Below are positions 25,110 to 34,889 of a stretch of 64,000 bases of DNA, piece by piece. The notes under the pieces were generated by a model. That model saw only the letters and a program-made list of their open reading frames with translations, was not told the DNA's origin and ran no database searches. Within the stretch, counting starts at the first letter, position 1; each line of letters starts with the position of its first letter. The position numbers and the translations under genes are program-made. Source of the DNA: Paenibacillus andongensis (GTDB lineage: Bacteria > Bacillota > Bacilli > Paenibacillales > NBRC-103111). The DNA lies in NCBI RefSeq assembly GCF_025369935.1, contig NZ_CP104467.1:62001-126000 (forward strand), given 5' to 3'.

Positions 25110-28079
25110 ATGAAGAAAACACTATCCGTAGTTCTTACATCCGCTATGGCTCTTTCCATGTTCTCATCCCTAGCATTCGCTAAAACGTCTGCTGACTTTA
25201 CGGACTTGAAAGACCTGGATGCAGCTACAAAAGCAAAGTTCGATGCAATGATCACTGCTGGTATTTTTGACGGCGTGACAGAAACAACTTTCGGTCTTAA
25301 AGACGAAATGAACCGTGCACAATTCGCGAAAGTAGCGGCATTGATCATGGGTCTTGAAGTAAACAAAGACTTGAAAACATCGACATTCACTGACGTTAGT
25401 GTAACCGATGCAGCAAATGGTTATGCACTTCCTTACATCGAAGCTTTGAAAACAGCTGGCGTCACTGATGGTTATGCTGATGGTCAATACAACCCGGCTG
25501 GTAAAGTAACCAAAGAACAACTGGCTACTTTCTTGGTTCGTGTTCTTGGACAAGATGCAGCTGCAAAAGGTAAAACGGGTACAGACACAACGGTTTCCGG
25601 TTGGGCACAAGGTTATGTTGCTTTGGCACTTGAATTGAAACTTCTATCCAACGGAACAGACGGTACATTCGGCGGTATGGCTAACGCAACTCGTGATCTT
25701 CTAGTGACTGGCGCATACGAAGCGAAACAACAATACGTACCAGCTGGTAAAGTGTCTGTAACAGAAGCAAAAGCAACTGGCGTTCAACAAGTAACAGTGA
25801 GCTTTAACAAGCCCGTGGATACAGCAAAAGCAACCGTTGCTTTAACAAAAGGTACTGCTAACATCGCAACTACTGTTAAATTTGCTGATGATAAAAAATC
25901 CGCTGTACTGACATTGACTGATGTGAAAGTAAGCGAAGGTAGCTACACAGCAACACTTTCTGGTTTAGATGCAGCTGGCGTTGATAAAACAACAGCAACA
26001 TTTACAGCTGAAAATGAAAAAGTAACCAAACTTAGCTTTGTAAATGCAAGTGATAAAATTGCGAAATCTGCTAAGGTAACTGTGAAAGTTAAAGCAGAAA
26101 ACCAATACGGTGAAAATGCTAGCCTAAACGGTAGCGAATATACAGCATACGTAAGTGGAAGAAATGAATCGTTGAAAAGAAACGAAGATACTGGCCTGCT
26201 TGAATTAACATTGAACACAATTTACAAAAATGGTGTAAGTGGCGATCAAACGCAATCCGAGATCGACGTTCTTCCGGTGAACATCTTCCTAACGAACACA
26301 TCTGTATCTGTTCAAAAAACGTTCAAAATTGGTGTTGAATCTTATGTAAGTAAAATTGAACTGGGAACAGTTAAATACCCAGCCAACAAAACATCTCTTA
26401 CTGAACAAGGTGATGTTGCTGAGTTTGGAATTACGCGTTATGACCAATACGGTGACGTAATCGCTGAGGGAGCTCTTACAACAGATCGTACGAAGTTTGA
26501 TGCTATTATTACGCCATTTAGCAATGATACATTGAAATTGAAAGCTGAAACTGTGCAGTCTTACGACACAGTGAAACTTGAACTGGCTAAAAACACTGAT
26601 AAAGGTGGAGACTATACAGTAACTGTATACGTTGGATCCTCTTCAGCAACAGCAACAGTATCCGTTAAATCAGCAAAAGTTGCAAACAAAGTTGAATTTG
26701 GTACATTTAATGGCGTTATTGCACAAGGTGACGGCGCGACTTACCTTCCAATCGTGGCTTATGATGCAGATGGCAAACAATTGACTGCACAAGACATCGT
26801 CGACAATGCAAAAGCAGACAGATTCTCGATTTCCATTTCAGGAGCAGATTACGACACAGCTAGAAACGGTAATGCAGCTATCGTAACAAGCGGCGAGCAC
26901 AAAGGCCAAATTAAAATTGACAACGTAACAGCTACTTCTAAAGGTGTTGTGTTCGTAAATCTAGGAATTTTCAGTGCAAATGTTCAAAATAGCGTACAAA
27001 AAAGCTTCACAGTACAAGATGTACGCGTACCTGAAACTATCGCCGTGAAGAGTGCAGTATCTGCAAACAAAGCATTAGTTGGTGGCGAAACAACCGTGAA
27101 ATGGTATGTACAAGACCAATACGGCGCTAAGTTAGATGATTCCGCAGCAGCAAATGCAGCGGATTACAAATTGAAAGTAACTGTGACAGGATCCGCATAC
27201 GCAACATTCTCCGGCTTAACAGGCGGAACAACAGTTGGTGAAGTAACAACGTATGATGGTAACGACCTAACTGGCTTTAACGAAAAAGAATTGAAATTTG
27301 TAGCGACAGCTGCTGGTAAAGCAAAAGTAACAGCTGAACTAGTAAAAGGAACAGCAACACTTAAAAAGGTTGAGAATGAGCTTGAAGTGACAGCAGATAC
27401 AGATCTAACTTACTCAGTAACAGCGATTGATAGTGTATTTGCAGCACGTGACAATGATCTGACTCCAGGTGCAGACAAAGTATTGACAGGCACAACTAAC
27501 AATGCTTTTGACAGCAAACTTGCAAAAGAGATCAAAATCACAGCGACAAACAAATCCGGTGAAATAGTTGCCATCCCTGGCAACCGTATCTCAAGCGTTA
27601 GCTCTTCTGATAACAACATCGTAAACGTTATTCAAGAAGGCAACGCAGCCAAAGTGATCGGTAACAAAGCAGGTAAAGCAACAGTAACTGTTGTTTACAA
27701 CACATTTGATGGTATGAACAAATATGCAACACTAGAAGTAAATTCAAAAGCAGATCTTGTAGCAACTGCTAAAATAGTAGCTGATGCAAACGCAACGTAT
27801 GATCTTTCTACCCCAACTGCTGATGTAATTGACCTTGCTAATGTAGTAATTACAGACAACTATGGCGTAGAGTACGAAACAGCAGCAGAGATCAACAAAT
27901 ACAATGGATTCTTGGGTGCACAATATATTGTATCTGATATCCAAGCAAGCGGAGCAGCAAACACAGTGGTGGTAAACGCTGATGGTACACTTACAGTTGG
28001 CGCTAATGTAACTGAATTTGTACTGAAAACAATCTCCGGTGGTAAAACAGCAACAACATTGGTTGTAGTTCAACCTTAA
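25110..28079 (+). CDS. S-layer protein with N-terminal SLH domains, copy A
   Basis: 989-residue surface-array protein. Signal peptide MKKTLSVVLTSAMALSMFSS...AFA (1-24), then three SLH domains (about 28-210) that bind pyruvylated wall polymer, with weakened TRAE motifs NRAQ, TKEQ and TRDL. The remaining 780 residues are Ala/Thr/Val/Lys-rich Ig-like beta repeats with strong use of preferred codons, as expected for a very abundant protein. Charge is acidic and there are no cysteines in the mature part. It lies 394 bases after the previous gene and has its own leader and terminator. The duplicate at 28362 differs in only five residues that I can find. Which copy makes the visible lattice is unknown. 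Confidence 0.92.
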   Translation: MKKTLSVVLTSAMALSMFSSLAFAKTSADFTDLKDLDAATKAKFDAMITAGIFDGVTETTFGLKDEMNRAQFAKVAALIMGLEVNKDLKTSTFTDVSVTDAANGYALPYIEALKTAGVTDGYADGQYNPAGKVTKEQLATFLVRVLGQDAAAKGKTGTDTTVSGWAQGYVALALELKLLSNGTDGTFGGMANATRDLLVTGAYEAKQQYVPAGKVSVTEAKATGVQQVTVSFNKPVDTAKATVALTKGTANIATTVKFADDKKSAVLTLTDVKVSEGSYTATLSGLDAAGVDKTTATFTAENEKVTKLSFVNASDKIAKSAKVTVKVKAENQYGENASLNGSEYTAYVSGRNESLKRNEDTGLLELTLNTIYKNGVSGDQTQSEIDVLPVNIFLTNTSVSVQKTFKIGVESYVSKIELGTVKYPANKTSLTEQGDVAEFGITRYDQYGDVIAEGALTTDRTKFDAIITPFSNDTLKLKAETVQSYDTVKLELAKNTDKGGDYTVTVYVGSSSATATVSVKSAKVANKVEFGTFNGVIAQGDGATYLPIVAYDADGKQLTAQDIVDNAKADRFSISISGADYDTARNGNAAIVTSGEHKGQIKIDNVTATSKGVVFVNLGIFSANVQNSVQKSFTVQDVRVPETIAVKSAVSANKALVGGETTVKWYVQDQYGAKLDDSAAANAADYKLKVTVTGSAYATFSGLTGGTTVGEVTTYDGNDLTGFNEKELKFVATAAGKAKVTAELVKGTATLKKVENELEVTADTDLTYSVTAIDSVFAARDNDLTPGADKVLTGTTNNAFDSKLAKEIKITATNKSGEIVAIPGNRISSVSSSDNNIVNVIQEGNAAKVIGNKAGKATVTVVYNTFDGMNKYATLEVNSKADLVATAKIVADANATYDLSTPTADVIDLANVVITDNYGVEYETAAEINKYNGFLGAQYIVSDIQASGAANTVVVNADGTLTVGANVTEFVLKTISGGKTATTLVVVQP

Positions 28080-28095
28080 TAAGCTTCAATAATTG

Positions 28096-28137
28096 ACTTC
28101 ACACAATTGCTTAGGCTATTGTGTGAAGTTTTATTTT
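28096..28137 (+). terminator. Terminator after S-layer copy A
   Basis: Perfect 12-bp stem ACTTCACACAAT / ATTGTGTGAAGT then TTTATTTTT. It lies in the unique 104-base spacer between the two repeat copies. Confidence 0.92.
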
Positions 28138-28189
28138 TGTAAATTTGGAGAGTTCGTAAATATAAATAGAAACAACTATCTATCGTTAC

Positions 28190-28361
28190 TGGAAAATACT
28201 TATCAATGAAATTATGCATATACTCACGTATACTAATCCATGTAGCCAAGGTGATAGACGCGAAGCTACATAGAATCATGCCGAGATTCAACAGTCGTCC
28301 CGTTGGTTATAAGTTTTTATAACAAAAAAACTTTCATAATATTAGGAGGAAACAAACCTTT
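28190..28361 (+). promoter_or_regulatory. S-layer gene leader with three hairpins (copy B)
   Basis: Same length and layout as the copy A leader, with 8 substitutions clustered around hairpin 2. TATACT and AGGAGG are unchanged, so both genes probably share the same promoter type and RNA leader. Confidence 0.55.
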
Positions 28362-31331
28362 ATGAAGAAAACACTATCCGTAGTTCTTACATCCGCTATG
28401 GCTCTTTCCATGTTCTCGTCCGTCGCATTTGGTAAAACATCTGCAGACTTCACAGACCTGAAAGACCTGGATGCAGCAACAAAAGTGAAATTCGATGCGA
28501 TGATCACTGCTGGTATTTTTGACGGCGTGACAGAAACAACTTTCGGTCTTAAAGACGAAATGAACCGTGCACAATTCGCGAAAGTAGCGGCATTGATCAT
28601 GGGTCTTGAAGTAAACAAAGACTTGAAAACATCGACATTCACTGACGTTAGTGTAACCGATGCAGCAAATGGTTATGCACTTCCTTACATCGAAGCTTTG
28701 AAAACAGCTGGCGTCACTGATGGTTATGCTGATGGTCAATACAACCCGGCTGGTAAAGTAACCAAAGAACAACTGGCTACTTTCTTGGTTCGTGTTCTTG
28801 GACAAGATGCAGCTGCAAAAGGTAAAACGGGTACAGACACAACGGTTTCCGGTTGGGCACAAGGTTATGTTGCTTTGGCACTTGAATTGAAACTTCTATC
28901 CAACGGAACAGACGGTACATTCGGCGGTATGGCTAACGCAACTCGTGATCTTCTAGTGACTGGCGCATACGAAGCGAAACAACAATACGTACCAGCTGGT
29001 AAAGTATCTGTAACAGGCGCGAAAGCAACTGGCGTACAACAAGTAACAGTAAGCTTCAACAAACCCGTAGATACAGCAAAAGCAACCGTTGCTTTGACAA
29101 AAGGTACTGCTGATATCGCAACTACTGTCAAATTTGCTGATGATAAAAAATCCGCTGTACTGACATTGACTGATGTGAAAGTAAGCGAAGGTAGCTACAC
29201 AGCAACACTTTCTGGTTTAGATGCAGCTGGCGTTGATAAAACAACAGCAACATTTACAGCTGAAAATGAAAAAGTAACCAAACTTAGCTTTGTAAATGCA
29301 AGTGATAAAATTGCGAAATCTGCTAAGGTAACTGTGAAAGTTAAAGCAGAAAACCAATACGGTGAAAATGCTAGCCTAAACGGTAGCGAATATACAGCAT
29401 ACGTAAGTGGAAGAAATGAATCGTTGAAAAGAAACGAAGATACTGGCCTGCTTGAATTAACATTGAACACAATTTACAAAAATGGTGTAAGTGGCGATCA
29501 AACGCAATCCGAGATCGACGTTCTTCCGGTGAACATCTTCCTAACGAACACATCTGTATCTGTTCAAAAAACGTTCAAAATTGGTGTTGAATCTTATGTA
29601 AGTAAAATTGAACTGGGAACAGTTAAATACCCAGCCAACAAAACATCTCTTACTGAACAAGGTGATGTTGCTGAGTTTGGAATTACGCGTTATGACCAAT
29701 ACGGTGACGTAATCGCTGAGGGAGCTCTTACAACAGATCGTACGAAGTTTGATGCTATTATTACGCCATTTAGCAATGATACATTGAAATTGAAAGCTGA
29801 AACTGTGCAGTCTTACGACACAGTGAAACTTGAACTGGCTAAAAACACTGATAAAGGTGGAGACTATACAGTAACTGTATACGTTGGATCCTCTTCAGCA
29901 ACAGCAACAGTATCCGTTAAATCAGCAAAAGTTGCAAACAAAGTTGAATTTGGTACATTTAATGGCGTTATTGCACAAGGTGACGGCGCGACTTACCTTC
30001 CAATCGTGGCTTATGATGCAGATGGCAAACAATTGACTGCACAAGACATCGTCGACAATGCAAAAGCAGACAGATTCTCGATTTCCATTTCAGGAGCAGA
30101 TTACGACACAGCTAGAAACGGTAATGCAGCTATCGTAACAAGCGGCGAGCACAAAGGCCAAATTAAAATTGACAACGTAACAGCTACTTCTAAAGGTGTT
30201 GTGTTCGTAAATCTAGGAATTTTCAGTGCAAATGTTCAAAATAGCGTACAAAAAAGCTTCACAGTACAAGATGTACGCGTACCTGAAACTATCGCCGTGA
30301 AGAGTGCAGTATCTGCAAACAAAGCATTAGTTGGTGGCGAAACAACCGTGAAATGGTATGTACAAGACCAATACGGCGCTAAGTTAGATGATTCCGCAGC
30401 AGCAAATGCAGCGGATTACAAATTGAAAGTAACTGTGACAGGATCCGCATACGCAACATTCTCCGGCTTAACAGGCGGAACAACAGTTGGTGAAGTAACA
30501 ACGTATGATGGTAACGACCTAACTGGCTTTAACGAAAAAGAATTGAAATTTGTAGCGACAGCTGCTGGTAAAGCAAAAGTAACAGCTGAACTAGTAAAAG
30601 GAACAGCAACACTTAAAAAGGTTGAGAATGAGCTTGAAGTGACAGCAGATACAGATCTAACTTACTCAGTAACAGCGATTGATAGTGTATTTGCAGCACG
30701 TGACAATGATCTGACTCCAGGTGCAGACAAAGTATTGACAGGCACAACTAACAATGCTTTTGACAGCAAACTTGCAAAAGAGATCAAAATCACAGCGACA
30801 AACAAATCCGGTGAAATAGTTGCCATCCCTGGCAACCGTATCTCAAGCGTTAGCTCTTCTGATAACAACATCGTAAACGTTATTCAAGAAGGCAACGCAG
30901 CCAAAGTGATCGGTAACAAAGCAGGTAAAGCAACAGTAACTGTTGTTTACAACACATTTGATGGTATGAACAAATATGCAACACTAGAAGTAAATTCAAA
31001 AGCAGATCTTGTAGCAACTGCTAAAATAGTAGCTGATGCAAACGCAACGTATGATCTTTCTACCCCAACTGCTGATGTAATTGACCTTGCTAATGTAGTA
31101 ATTACAGACAACTATGGCGTAGAGTACGAAACAGCAGCAGAGATCAACAAATACAATGGATTCTTGGGTGCACAATATATTGTATCTGATATCCAAGCAA
31201 GCGGAGCAGCAAACACAGTGGTGGTAAACGCTGATGGTACACTTACAGTTGGCGCTAATGTAACTGAATTTGTACTGAAAACAATCTCCGGTGGTAAAAC
31301 AGCAACAACATTGGTTGTAGTTCAACCTTAA
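28362..31331 (+). CDS. S-layer protein with N-terminal SLH domains, copy B
   Basis: 989-residue near-duplicate of the protein at 25110. Differences seen are SSLAFAK to SSVAFGK and KAKFD to KVKFD near the N-terminus, and E to G (VTEAK/VTGAK) and N to D (TANIA/TADIA) after the third SLH domain. Most of the nucleotide changes in the two coding patches are silent. The SSVAFGK form of the signal-peptide end is also found in the third paralogue at 31755. Both copies are intact and have complete expression signals, so this looks like a working gene pair, not a decaying duplicate. An assembly artefact is unlikely because the differences are real and clustered. Confidence 0.92.
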   Translation: MKKTLSVVLTSAMALSMFSSVAFGKTSADFTDLKDLDAATKVKFDAMITAGIFDGVTETTFGLKDEMNRAQFAKVAALIMGLEVNKDLKTSTFTDVSVTDAANGYALPYIEALKTAGVTDGYADGQYNPAGKVTKEQLATFLVRVLGQDAAAKGKTGTDTTVSGWAQGYVALALELKLLSNGTDGTFGGMANATRDLLVTGAYEAKQQYVPAGKVSVTGAKATGVQQVTVSFNKPVDTAKATVALTKGTADIATTVKFADDKKSAVLTLTDVKVSEGSYTATLSGLDAAGVDKTTATFTAENEKVTKLSFVNASDKIAKSAKVTVKVKAENQYGENASLNGSEYTAYVSGRNESLKRNEDTGLLELTLNTIYKNGVSGDQTQSEIDVLPVNIFLTNTSVSVQKTFKIGVESYVSKIELGTVKYPANKTSLTEQGDVAEFGITRYDQYGDVIAEGALTTDRTKFDAIITPFSNDTLKLKAETVQSYDTVKLELAKNTDKGGDYTVTVYVGSSSATATVSVKSAKVANKVEFGTFNGVIAQGDGATYLPIVAYDADGKQLTAQDIVDNAKADRFSISISGADYDTARNGNAAIVTSGEHKGQIKIDNVTATSKGVVFVNLGIFSANVQNSVQKSFTVQDVRVPETIAVKSAVSANKALVGGETTVKWYVQDQYGAKLDDSAAANAADYKLKVTVTGSAYATFSGLTGGTTVGEVTTYDGNDLTGFNEKELKFVATAAGKAKVTAELVKGTATLKKVENELEVTADTDLTYSVTAIDSVFAARDNDLTPGADKVLTGTTNNAFDSKLAKEIKITATNKSGEIVAIPGNRISSVSSSDNNIVNVIQEGNAAKVIGNKAGKATVTVVYNTFDGMNKYATLEVNSKADLVATAKIVADANATYDLSTPTADVIDLANVVITDNYGVEYETAAEINKYNGFLGAQYIVSDIQASGAANTVVVNADGTLTVGANVTEFVLKTISGGKTATTLVVVQP

Positions 31332-31348
31332 TAAGCTAATGAATGTGA

Positions 31349-31376
31349 AAGAGACCCTCCGGGGTCTTTTTTGTCT
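31349..31376 (+). terminator. Terminator after S-layer copy B
   Basis: AGACCC-TCC-GGGTCT type stem (GAGACCC / GGGTCT) followed by a T-run. Confidence 0.9.
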
Positions 31377-31522
31377 TTTAATAATGCTATTTTTTAAAAT
31401 TAAAACTTTTTCATTGAATAGCGCAACTTTTTTATTTTCTATGCGTTTAATACTTTGAAAACAAATGAATAAGAAGTTTTTACTTCAGCTACAAGTAAAT
31501 GCTAAAGTTTCTAAAATAATTC

Positions 31523-31551
31523 TTTACGACGCTAATCGACCATTGTATAAT
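31523..31551 (+). promoter_or_regulatory. SigA-type promoter of the third S-layer paralogue
   Basis: TTTACG, 17-base spacer, perfect TATAAT. The leader would start near 31558 and contain a GCAGC/GCTGC hairpin at 31604-31620. Confidence 0.65.
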
Positions 31552-31673
31552 GTAAATTGGTGTGGGTGTCTATTTTCCTACTTTAAGTTTACTAGTTTCC
31601 AATGCAGCCACTAGAGCTGCACGCGAACTTAGTTATATTATGCTCTAACTCTGGAAAGGGGGTGAACCAAACA

Positions 31674-31757
31674 ATGAGTAAATCGAGCTCAAATATTGTT
31701 AGATTCAACCTAAAAAATAAAACCAAAGATATTCAAGGAGGAGAAAAAAAGGTTATG
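31674..31757 (+). other. Second in-frame translation start with N-terminal extension
   Basis: ATG 31674 is preceded by AAAGGGGGTGA and is in frame with the signal-peptide start ATG 31755, which has its own AAGGAGG. Using it adds 27 residues beginning MSKSSSNIVRFNLKNKTK in front of the signal peptide. The Brevibacillus brevis 47 wall-protein operon is described as having such dual starts; I recall this from general knowledge and cannot check it here. Confidence 0.6.
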
Positions 31758-34700
31758 AAAAAAAGTTTATCCGTAATTCTTTCTACAGCAATGGCATTAT
31801 CCATGTTTTCTTCCGTAGCATTCGGTAAAACATCCGCTGATTTCACAGATCTTAAAGATCTTGACGCAGCTACTAAAGCAAAATTCGATGCATTGATCAG
31901 CGCAGGTATTTTTGATGGAGTGAGCGACACTACATTTGGTCTTAAAGACGAAATGAACCGTGCTCAATTCGCAAAAGTTGCAGCTTTGATCACTGGTATT
32001 GAAGTTAAGAAAGATTTGAAAACTTCAAGTTTCTCTGATGTGAAATCCGATGATGCAGCTAACGGTTACGCGCTTCCTTACATTGAAGCTCTTAAAGCAG
32101 CTGGAATCACTGATGGTTACGGCGAAGGTACTTACAACCCAGCTGGTAAAGTGACTAAAGAACAACTTGCTACTTTCTTGGTTCGCGTACTGGGTAAAGA
32201 TGCTGATGCAAAAGCAAAAACAGGTACTGATACAACAGTTTCTGGTTGGGCACAAGGCTATGTAGCATTGGCTCTTGAATTGAAACTTCTTCCTGCTGGC
32301 GCTGACGGCAAATTTGGCGGTCAAGCTAACGCAACTCGTGATCTTCTTCTGACAGGTGCTTATGAAGCGAAAGCTCAATACGTATCCCCAGGTAAAGTAT
32401 CCCTTTCCGAAGCTAAAGCAACTGGCGTTCAAACAGTAACAGTTTCCTTCAACAAACCAGTTGATACAACTAAAGCAGTTGTAGCTTTGACAAAAGGTAC
32501 ACAATCCATCGCAACTACTGCAAAGTGGTCCGATGACAAGAAATCCGCAGTATTGACTTTGACTGACGTTAAAATCAGCGAAGGTACTTACACGGCAACT
32601 CTTTCTGGTCTTGATGCAGCAGGCGTTGACAAAACAACTGCAACTTTCACAGCTGAAAACGAAAAAGTGACTAAACTTAGCTTCGTTAACGCAAGTGACA
32701 AAATTGCAAAATCCATCAGCGTTACTGTTAAAGTTAAAGCAGAAAACCAATATGGTGAGAATGCTTCTTTGACTGGTAGCAACTACACTGCATATGTTGC
32801 AGGTGCAAATGCAAACGTTAAGAGAAATGACGATACAGGTCTTCTTGAGTTAACTCTTGACACTAAAAACAAACCAGGAACTACACCAGCTGCTGATTAT
32901 CAATCAGAAATTGACGTTATCCCGGTAAATATCTTCTTAACTAACTCTTCTGTATCTGTTCAAAAAACGTTTAAAATTGGAACTGAGCCTTATGTAACAA
33001 AAATTGAGCTAGGTACAGCAAAATACCCTGCTACTAAAACAGCCCTTACTAAAGATGGCGACGTTGCCGAAGTAGCGCTTACTCGTTATGACCAATACGG
33101 CGATGTAATTTCAGACAACACTCTTTACACTACAGACTTTGCTAACCGTTTGAAAGCAGATGCTGTAATTACTCCTTACACATTTGATTCATTAGTACTT
33201 GATAAAACAGCTTCTACTTATGACAAGCTGAAATTCAAACTTGCTAAAAACGTTGATAAAGATGCAGATTATACTGCTACTGTTTACGTTGGTTCTGCTA
33301 GCGCAACTGTTGCTATCAAAACACAATCTTCAACTGTTGCAACTAAAGTTGAATTCGGATCTTTCTCAGGTGTTCTTGCTGAAGGTGACACTAACAAATA
33401 TATCCCTATCGTAGCTTACGATGCACAAGGCAACAAATTGTCCGCCCAAGACATTGCTGACAATGCAAAAGCTGGTAGGTTCTCAGTTTCCATTTCTGGT
33501 GCATCTTATGCAACAGGAAACAATGGCAATGATGCTATTGTTCAATCTGGAGAACATAAAGGTCAAATTCAGTTGAATTCTATCACTTCTGGCAGCAAAG
33601 GTGTAGTATTTGTAAACTTCGGTATCTTCAATGCTAACATTCAACAAAATGTACAACAAAGCTTTACAGTACAAGATGCTCGTAAACCAGAAACAATCGT
33701 AATTGATGGTTCTGCTCCTGCAGCAAAAGGTATCATTGGTGGTAAATCAACAATTAAGTGGTATGTTAAAGACCAACACGGTGAAGCATTGGATTCCATT
33801 TCTACTGTAACTGGTGCTAAATATACTGCTGCTAATTTCACATTGAAATTGACAGTATCTGGTGCTACTTATGCAACATTTACAAACAACAATACTACTA
33901 CGATTGCTACTCATACTGCTGATGGTGGAGTAACTTACACTTTCAATGCTACGACTTTTGGCGATATCAACAAAAAAGAGCTTTACTTAACTGGAGCTTC
34001 TATTGGTGGTAAAGGTAAATTAGTTGCTGAATTGATCGACAACACAAAAACTGGTAGCCCGGTAATTAAATCAGTTGAAACTACATTGGAAGTTATTGCT
34101 GCTACTGATCTGACTTACAGTGCTAATGCCTTGAAAGATACTTATGCATCACTTGATAGTGCACTGGTTCCAGCTGATGATAAAGAGTTAACAGCTGCTG
34201 CAGACACTGCTGCTACTACAACACTTTCTGGTGTTTGGGCAAAACACAGCAAACTTGCTCAAAAAATCTCTGTAACTGCTAAAGATAAATCAGGAGATAC
34301 AGTTGTTATTCCAGGATCTCGCATTGTTAGTGCTTCAACAGCAAACGGATCTGTTGCAAAAGCTGTGTACGATGCTGGAGATGCATGGATTATTGGTAAT
34401 AAAGCTGGTACAACAAACGTAACTGTTGTATTTAACAAAGCTAATGGCGAGCAGCAAGATGTTACTTTGCCAATCAATGTTAAAGCAGATGCAGTTACAG
34501 TATCTAAAATCACAGCCGATGCAAATAAAACAGTTTCACTTGCTACTTCAACTACGTACGCTACAACAACACTTATGAACGGAATTAAAGTTGTTGATAA
34601 CTACGGTGTAGAGTACACATTCGATGTTGTTGATTACATCGAAAGATACAAATCATTACTTGGTGTTCAATATGTAATCTCTGATGTTCATGGAACAACT

Positions 34701-34823
34701 GGTGCGAAAGTTAATATTAGTGCTGGTACAGTTTCAATTGATGCTGGAGTAACTGAATTTGTAATCAAGGCAATCGCACCATCAGGTGTATCTACTTCCA
34801 CGCTAGTAAAAGTAACTCCTTAA
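31755..34823 (+). CDS. S-layer protein with N-terminal SLH domains, third paralogue
   Basis: 1022 residues from ATG 31755, or 1049 from ATG 31674. Signal peptide MKKSLSVILSTAMALSMFSSV, three SLH domains (about 28-210, motifs NRAQ, TKEQ, TRDL), then the same beta-repeat architecture as copies A and B but clearly diverged and slightly longer, with extra Thr-rich loops near residues 680-720 and 800-830. The first 320 residues are the most alike (for example WAQGYVALALELKLL and LSGLDAAGVDKTTATFTAEN), which suggests a conserved wall-binding half and a faster-changing outer half. It has its own promoter and terminator. Codon choice again suggests high expression. Confidence 0.9.
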   Translation: MKKSLSVILSTAMALSMFSSVAFGKTSADFTDLKDLDAATKAKFDALISAGIFDGVSDTTFGLKDEMNRAQFAKVAALITGIEVKKDLKTSSFSDVKSDDAANGYALPYIEALKAAGITDGYGEGTYNPAGKVTKEQLATFLVRVLGKDADAKAKTGTDTTVSGWAQGYVALALELKLLPAGADGKFGGQANATRDLLLTGAYEAKAQYVSPGKVSLSEAKATGVQTVTVSFNKPVDTTKAVVALTKGTQSIATTAKWSDDKKSAVLTLTDVKISEGTYTATLSGLDAAGVDKTTATFTAENEKVTKLSFVNASDKIAKSISVTVKVKAENQYGENASLTGSNYTAYVAGANANVKRNDDTGLLELTLDTKNKPGTTPAADYQSEIDVIPVNIFLTNSSVSVQKTFKIGTEPYVTKIELGTAKYPATKTALTKDGDVAEVALTRYDQYGDVISDNTLYTTDFANRLKADAVITPYTFDSLVLDKTASTYDKLKFKLAKNVDKDADYTATVYVGSASATVAIKTQSSTVATKVEFGSFSGVLAEGDTNKYIPIVAYDAQGNKLSAQDIADNAKAGRFSVSISGASYATGNNGNDAIVQSGEHKGQIQLNSITSGSKGVVFVNFGIFNANIQQNVQQSFTVQDARKPETIVIDGSAPAAKGIIGGKSTIKWYVKDQHGEALDSISTVTGAKYTAANFTLKLTVSGATYATFTNNNTTTIATHTADGGVTYTFNATTFGDINKKELYLTGASIGGKGKLVAELIDNTKTGSPVIKSVETTLEVIAATDLTYSANALKDTYASLDSALVPADDKELTAAADTAATTTLSGVWAKHSKLAQKISVTAKDKSGDTVVIPGSRIVSASTANGSVAKAVYDAGDAWIIGNKAGTTNVTVVFNKANGEQQDVTLPINVKADAVTVSKITADANKTVSLATSTTYATTTLMNGIKVVDNYGVEYTFDVVDYIERYKSLLGVQYVISDVHGTTGAKVNISAGTVSIDAGVTEFVIKAIAPSGVSTSTLVKVTP

Positions 34824-34835
34824 TTAAGTCTTAGT

Positions 34836-34866
34836 AAAGGGAGGCCCGAGGGGCCTTCTTTTTTTA
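34836..34866 (+). terminator. Terminator after the third S-layer gene
   Basis: GAGGCCC / GGGCCTTC stem around GAG, followed by seven T. Confidence 0.88.
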
Positions 34867-34889
34867 TCTTATTTTGTTAGGAGTAGATA

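Larger units (their letters stand above)
24938..28085. repeat. Direct repeat, S-layer duplication copy A
   Basis: This 3,148-base unit recurs at 28190-31337 with a constant offset of 3,252 and no indels seen. It covers the leader, the whole gene and 6 bases after the stop. By eye there are 36 differences, all inside three patches: leader 24969-25046 (8), codons at 25166-25247 (15) and 25754-25877 (13). The 2.2 kb from 25878 to the end looks identical. Confidence 0.9.
28190..31337. repeat. Direct repeat, S-layer duplication copy B
   Basis: Second copy of the unit at 24938-28085. Similarity starts abruptly at TGGAAAATACTT in the leader and stops right after the stop codon at TAAGCT; flanks before and after are unrelated, and each copy has its own terminator. 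Confidence 0.9.

Noticed and set aside
24938..31337. Assembly duplication artefact as the reason for two S-layer copies
   Set aside because: The copies have different flanks and terminators and differ at 36 clustered positions, which a simple assembly error would not produce, although long reads remain the final check.
32025..32750. Long minus-strand frame (241 codons) inside the third S-layer gene
   Set aside because: Repetitive Ser/Cys/Phe-rich translation caused by preferred codons of the S-layer gene read backwards; similar shadow frames recur in both duplicate copies.
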